DNA of 30,744 bases, taken from assembly GCA_003427395.1 (NCBI GenBank), contig BFEA01000300.1:671334-702077 (forward strand). The letters are read 5' to 3'. The stretch comes from Chara braunii. Its lineage: Eukaryota > Streptophyta > Charophyceae > Charales > Characeae. The notes under the pieces were generated by a model, which made no database searches, had not been told where the DNA came from, and saw only the letters and a program-made list of their open reading frames with translations. This document shows positions 28,400 through 30,744 of this stretch, in pieces. The number at the start of each line of letters is the position of its first letter. Position 1 is the stretch's first letter. The translations under genes were made by a program, and so were the position numbers.

Positions 28400-29156
28400 A
28401 GCTGGATAAGGACAAAATTAACGAGGGGGCGTGACCGGCGAATAACAAGTTATCATGAGCACCCAGAAGGGAACCCTCTAGGTGACGTTCGGCGATTAGC
28501 AACAGTAATTGGCAGAGTCGATATTAAGCATGGAAGGGAGTAGTGATGCGGATAGATATAGAGGAAGCCAAGTGGACGGCTTGCCGTGATTCTGGCCGCT
28601 ATGATATGCTTGCTATATTACCTTGCTTCACCTTGCTCACCCATGCACTTTCACCATTGTGCACGCTTGCTCAACTTCCCCATAGTTGGTTAGCTCGCTA
28701 GCAGGGGCATTGTTCGTTTGGGATTCTGCAGTCGATCATTTGCGTAGGATTACGTACGACAGACTGCAGCAAAAAGATTCCTCCATTTCAGCCCCGACCT
28801 TGGCCGATCGATTGTTTTCGTGAGATATCACGTGAAACCCAATTCCTTCCAAGTCCCTGTCCCGTTCCCGCCCAGTTCCATTTATGAAAACGAGATATTA
28901 CAGTTAAAATTATGTACCAAAACAGTCTTAGGCCTAAACAGCCGCGGCGCAGCTTCTACTGACACCCAAATTAGTGCAGTTCCCTCTAGGGCCATCCCAT
29001 CAAATTTTTCCATATATCGCAGGAAATTTGAGTACCCAGTGATTGGTTTCTTGCATTGTTATTGTGATTAGTGTCTGGAACAATGGAGCACTTATGTTGG
29101 CAACCATGGCAAATGAGGAGTGTGTAGTGATTCCTTTGAATGCTTCTGCAGGAGTA
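28400..29156. other. No gene recognised
   Basis: No supported frame, repeat partner or RNA gene is seen here. At 29136-29148 TTGAATGCTTCTG matches the sequence before the other LTR. Confidence 0.5.
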
Positions 29157-29836
29157 TGGAAGGCATTCCATGATAAAGACCCCAAATTCAAATTCCAGGT
29201 CAAGGTCTCAAGCCAAGGGAGGCCAAGTTTGTCAGTTTCAGAAAAGTCACAGTTGGGTACCTTAGGAGTCAAGTCCAACAAGCACTTGGTAAACACTCGC
29301 ATCCCAAAGGCAAAAGTTGCATTCTGTAAGCAAAAGTCACGTCTCATATTGAAAAGTCATATTGAAAAGTCATGTCCCACAAGCAAAGGACACGGCAAAA
29401 GTCGACTCCCAGAGGCAAGAGTTACATCCTACAGTCAAAATTGATGTTCCACAGATAAGAAGTCGTGACTCACAGACTCAAGAAGCAACACAACAATGAA
29501 AATTCGGGAAAAGTACCAGGCATTGAGATTTTGAAGCAAGCAGGCCGTGGGCATGTGGTACCGGGTCCAAGTCAAGCCAAAGGAAGTACATGCTGGGATG
29601 AGTTGAGGCTCGGTCCAAGGACTGGCCAGCCACATTTCAGGGAGATGCTCATTCGTGCGAAGTGCGGAAGTGCTACTAAAGCACTTGTGCGCTATCTGCG
29701 AAAGGCATGCGCAAAAGCCCGGCTGGGCAGCGCTGTGCTGAGAGGGAAGGCGACCATAGCCGCTTAGCTAGTAGTAGAAGATAGAGCTGGTTAGTAGCGG
29801 ATGTATTTAGAGTCAAGATTTGGAAGTAAAGACAAA

Positions 29837-29872
<36 letters not shown>

Positions 29873-30029
29873 AGTCACCTACCTTAGATGAGGATGTTGG
29901 TATTGGGTTGCTGAACTGTGCGTTGTTGAGCGCTTGGTGATTGGATTTATAATGATTTGTTGGAATTTCTAAGCTGAGCATATTTGGACTTTGCATCTTT
30001 GGACTCCAGTGTGGATTTCGTGTGATCTC

Positions 30030-30060
<31 letters not shown>

Positions 30061-30092
30061 GCTCAAGGTGTCGAGTAGTGAGGCTCAATGCA
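29157..30092 (+). mobile_element. 5' LTR of a retrotransposon running off the right edge
   Basis: It is alignable with 3577-4570 along its length. It begins TGGAAGGCATTCC and ends GAGGCTCAATGCA. It carries the same minisatellite of GTCACGTCCCAAAGGC-type units (29300-29475), an AG tract (29840-29868) and a GT tract (about 30036-30060). It is followed by AT and a primer-binding site, so it is a 5' LTR and the body of the element lies to the right. Confidence 0.85.
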
Positions 30093-30094
30093 AT

Positions 30095-30106
30095 TCGTAT
30101 CAGAGC
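30095..30106 (+). promoter_or_regulatory. Primer-binding site
   Basis: TCGTATCAGAGC starts two bases after the LTR end. It differs at one position from TGGTATCAGAGC, the plant initiator methionine tRNA primer-binding site. Confidence 0.8.
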
Positions 30107-30744
30107 AGGTAACTCGCTGCGTTCCGTTAGTGATGAACGTTGATAGGATTAAGGTTGGCGAGAGGAGATTGGAAGTTTGACCTTGGGCTGGAGGGCGAAG
30201 AAGAAGTGGCCAGGTTTGGGGGATGGTGGTTACGTACCTGCTGCAAGGAGCATCAAGGAGCTTCATCAAAGGAATGTTAACAAGTGAAGTGCATCGCCCC
30301 CCTAAGCCCTGCATTTGCATTTGATGAATGAACGAGTGTGTTGGTACCTTCCCACATCTTGGTGTTGCTGCTGCTGGACAAGAACACTTGATGAGATATT
30401 GGATTTTGTCTTGAGTCAGCATCTCGTCAAACACGTGTATGAAATAGGTCCTGTCTAGGCTAGAAGCTCGGCAGCTGGATGTATCACTCGTAAAGTAGGG
30501 AGCATGAGCGGCGAAAGCTCGTAAAACAGCTCGTCTAGCCCTAAGACCGGTATTGACCGGCATGCGACCGAACCGAAGTTGACGCAGTGAGGAGCTTTAA
30601 GTCTTGAGAGCGAACGTTCAGATCCTAGTGGGCACGTCGTCCTATGCTGGGATGAGTTTGGGGAAGGGTTTTTCGGGGTTTGCTGTTCATTGCTCCGATG
30701 ATCTCAAGTCTCTCCTGGGGGAGGGAGTTGGGTAAGAGGGAGAG
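30107..30744 (+). mobile_element. Retrotransposon leader (partial)
   Basis: This is the start of the internal region after the primer-binding site. No gag frame is recognised before the window ends. The long minus-strand frame here (30063-30563) lies across the LTR junction and is not credible. A tRNA-like B box (ACGTTCAGATCCTAG) is near 30618 but without a good A box. Confidence 0.5.

Noticed and set aside
3577-30092. The two LTR copies as the two ends of one 26-kb element
   Set aside because: The primer-binding site follows the right copy, making it a 5' LTR. The left copy has none, and NADK exons lie between them.
30063-30563. Minus-strand open frame of 166 codons
   Set aside because: It runs across the LTR end and primer-binding site on the wrong strand and shows no protein family.
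11545-30744. Final NADK exon with the WVSFDGK-type block
   Set aside because: I looked for it through the rest of the window on the plus strand and found no matching stretch.
1-30744. CRISPR array, bacterial operon or prophage
   Set aside because: Direct repeats here are tandem duplications or transposon parts without regular spacers, and genes are split by introns.

Overview
This looks like a nuclear genomic window from a streptophyte (land-plant lineage) organism with a repeat-rich, long-intron genome. A charophyte alga of the Chara type would fit. The lineage call rests on three things: exons of a plant-type NAD kinase read cleanly on the + strand with introns of 0.9 to 3.8 kb, a fragment of plant-type mitochondrial nad1 is present, and dispersed retroelements dominate. 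The species is an inference; nothing in the window names it.

Region 1 (1-11544) is the catalytic part of one NAD kinase gene. Five exons at 1102-1243, 5043-5171, 7998-8093, 9014-9088 and 11443-11544 keep phase and encode about 181 residues. They carry the GGDG, NE-V-VDRG and ATPTGSTAYS blocks of the family. Upstream exons and the last exon(s) are not visible. Intron 1 holds a tRNA-like SINE and a solo LTR. Intron 2 has a GC donor and holds a zinc-finger-like repeat fragment, a second SINE and two convergent tRNA-like modules. The last exon's 3' end and donor lie in a 190-bp tandem duplication.

Region 2 (11545-16900) is mostly non-coding: tandem duplications (11529-11908, 13400-13850, 14198-14602, 16368-16520, 16768-16880), a tRNA-like SINE pair (12690-13050) and fragments of the repeat described next.

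Region 3 (about 14940-23470) holds several decayed copies of an unrecognised dispersed repeat. Its open frames spell Cys/His-rich, RING-like zinc-finger units. It has a recurring head (GAGGTAAAGCTG) and a recurring tail (CGCTGAACCACATCAACGTGG-like, then GCAGTAAAAGG). One copy was interrupted by a mitochondrial nad1 fragment, which was then interrupted by a 950-bp hAT-like element with 8-bp target duplications. A Ty3-type RT/RNase H fragment lies antisense inside another copy.

Region 4 (23760-26680) is a broken Ty3-type LTR retrotransposon: LTR end, primer-binding site, gag with a CCHC knuckle interrupted by a stop, protease, and the first part of RT. Region 5 (26680-29150) is largely unassigned, with one possible antisense thioredoxin/GST-fold exon. 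Region 6 (29157 to the edge) is a 5' LTR followed by a primer-binding site, of the same family as the solo LTR in NADK intron 1; its body runs off the right edge.

No operons or bacterial features exist here. The only functional gene I can support is NADK. All boundaries come from reading by eye, and no alignments or database searches were run.
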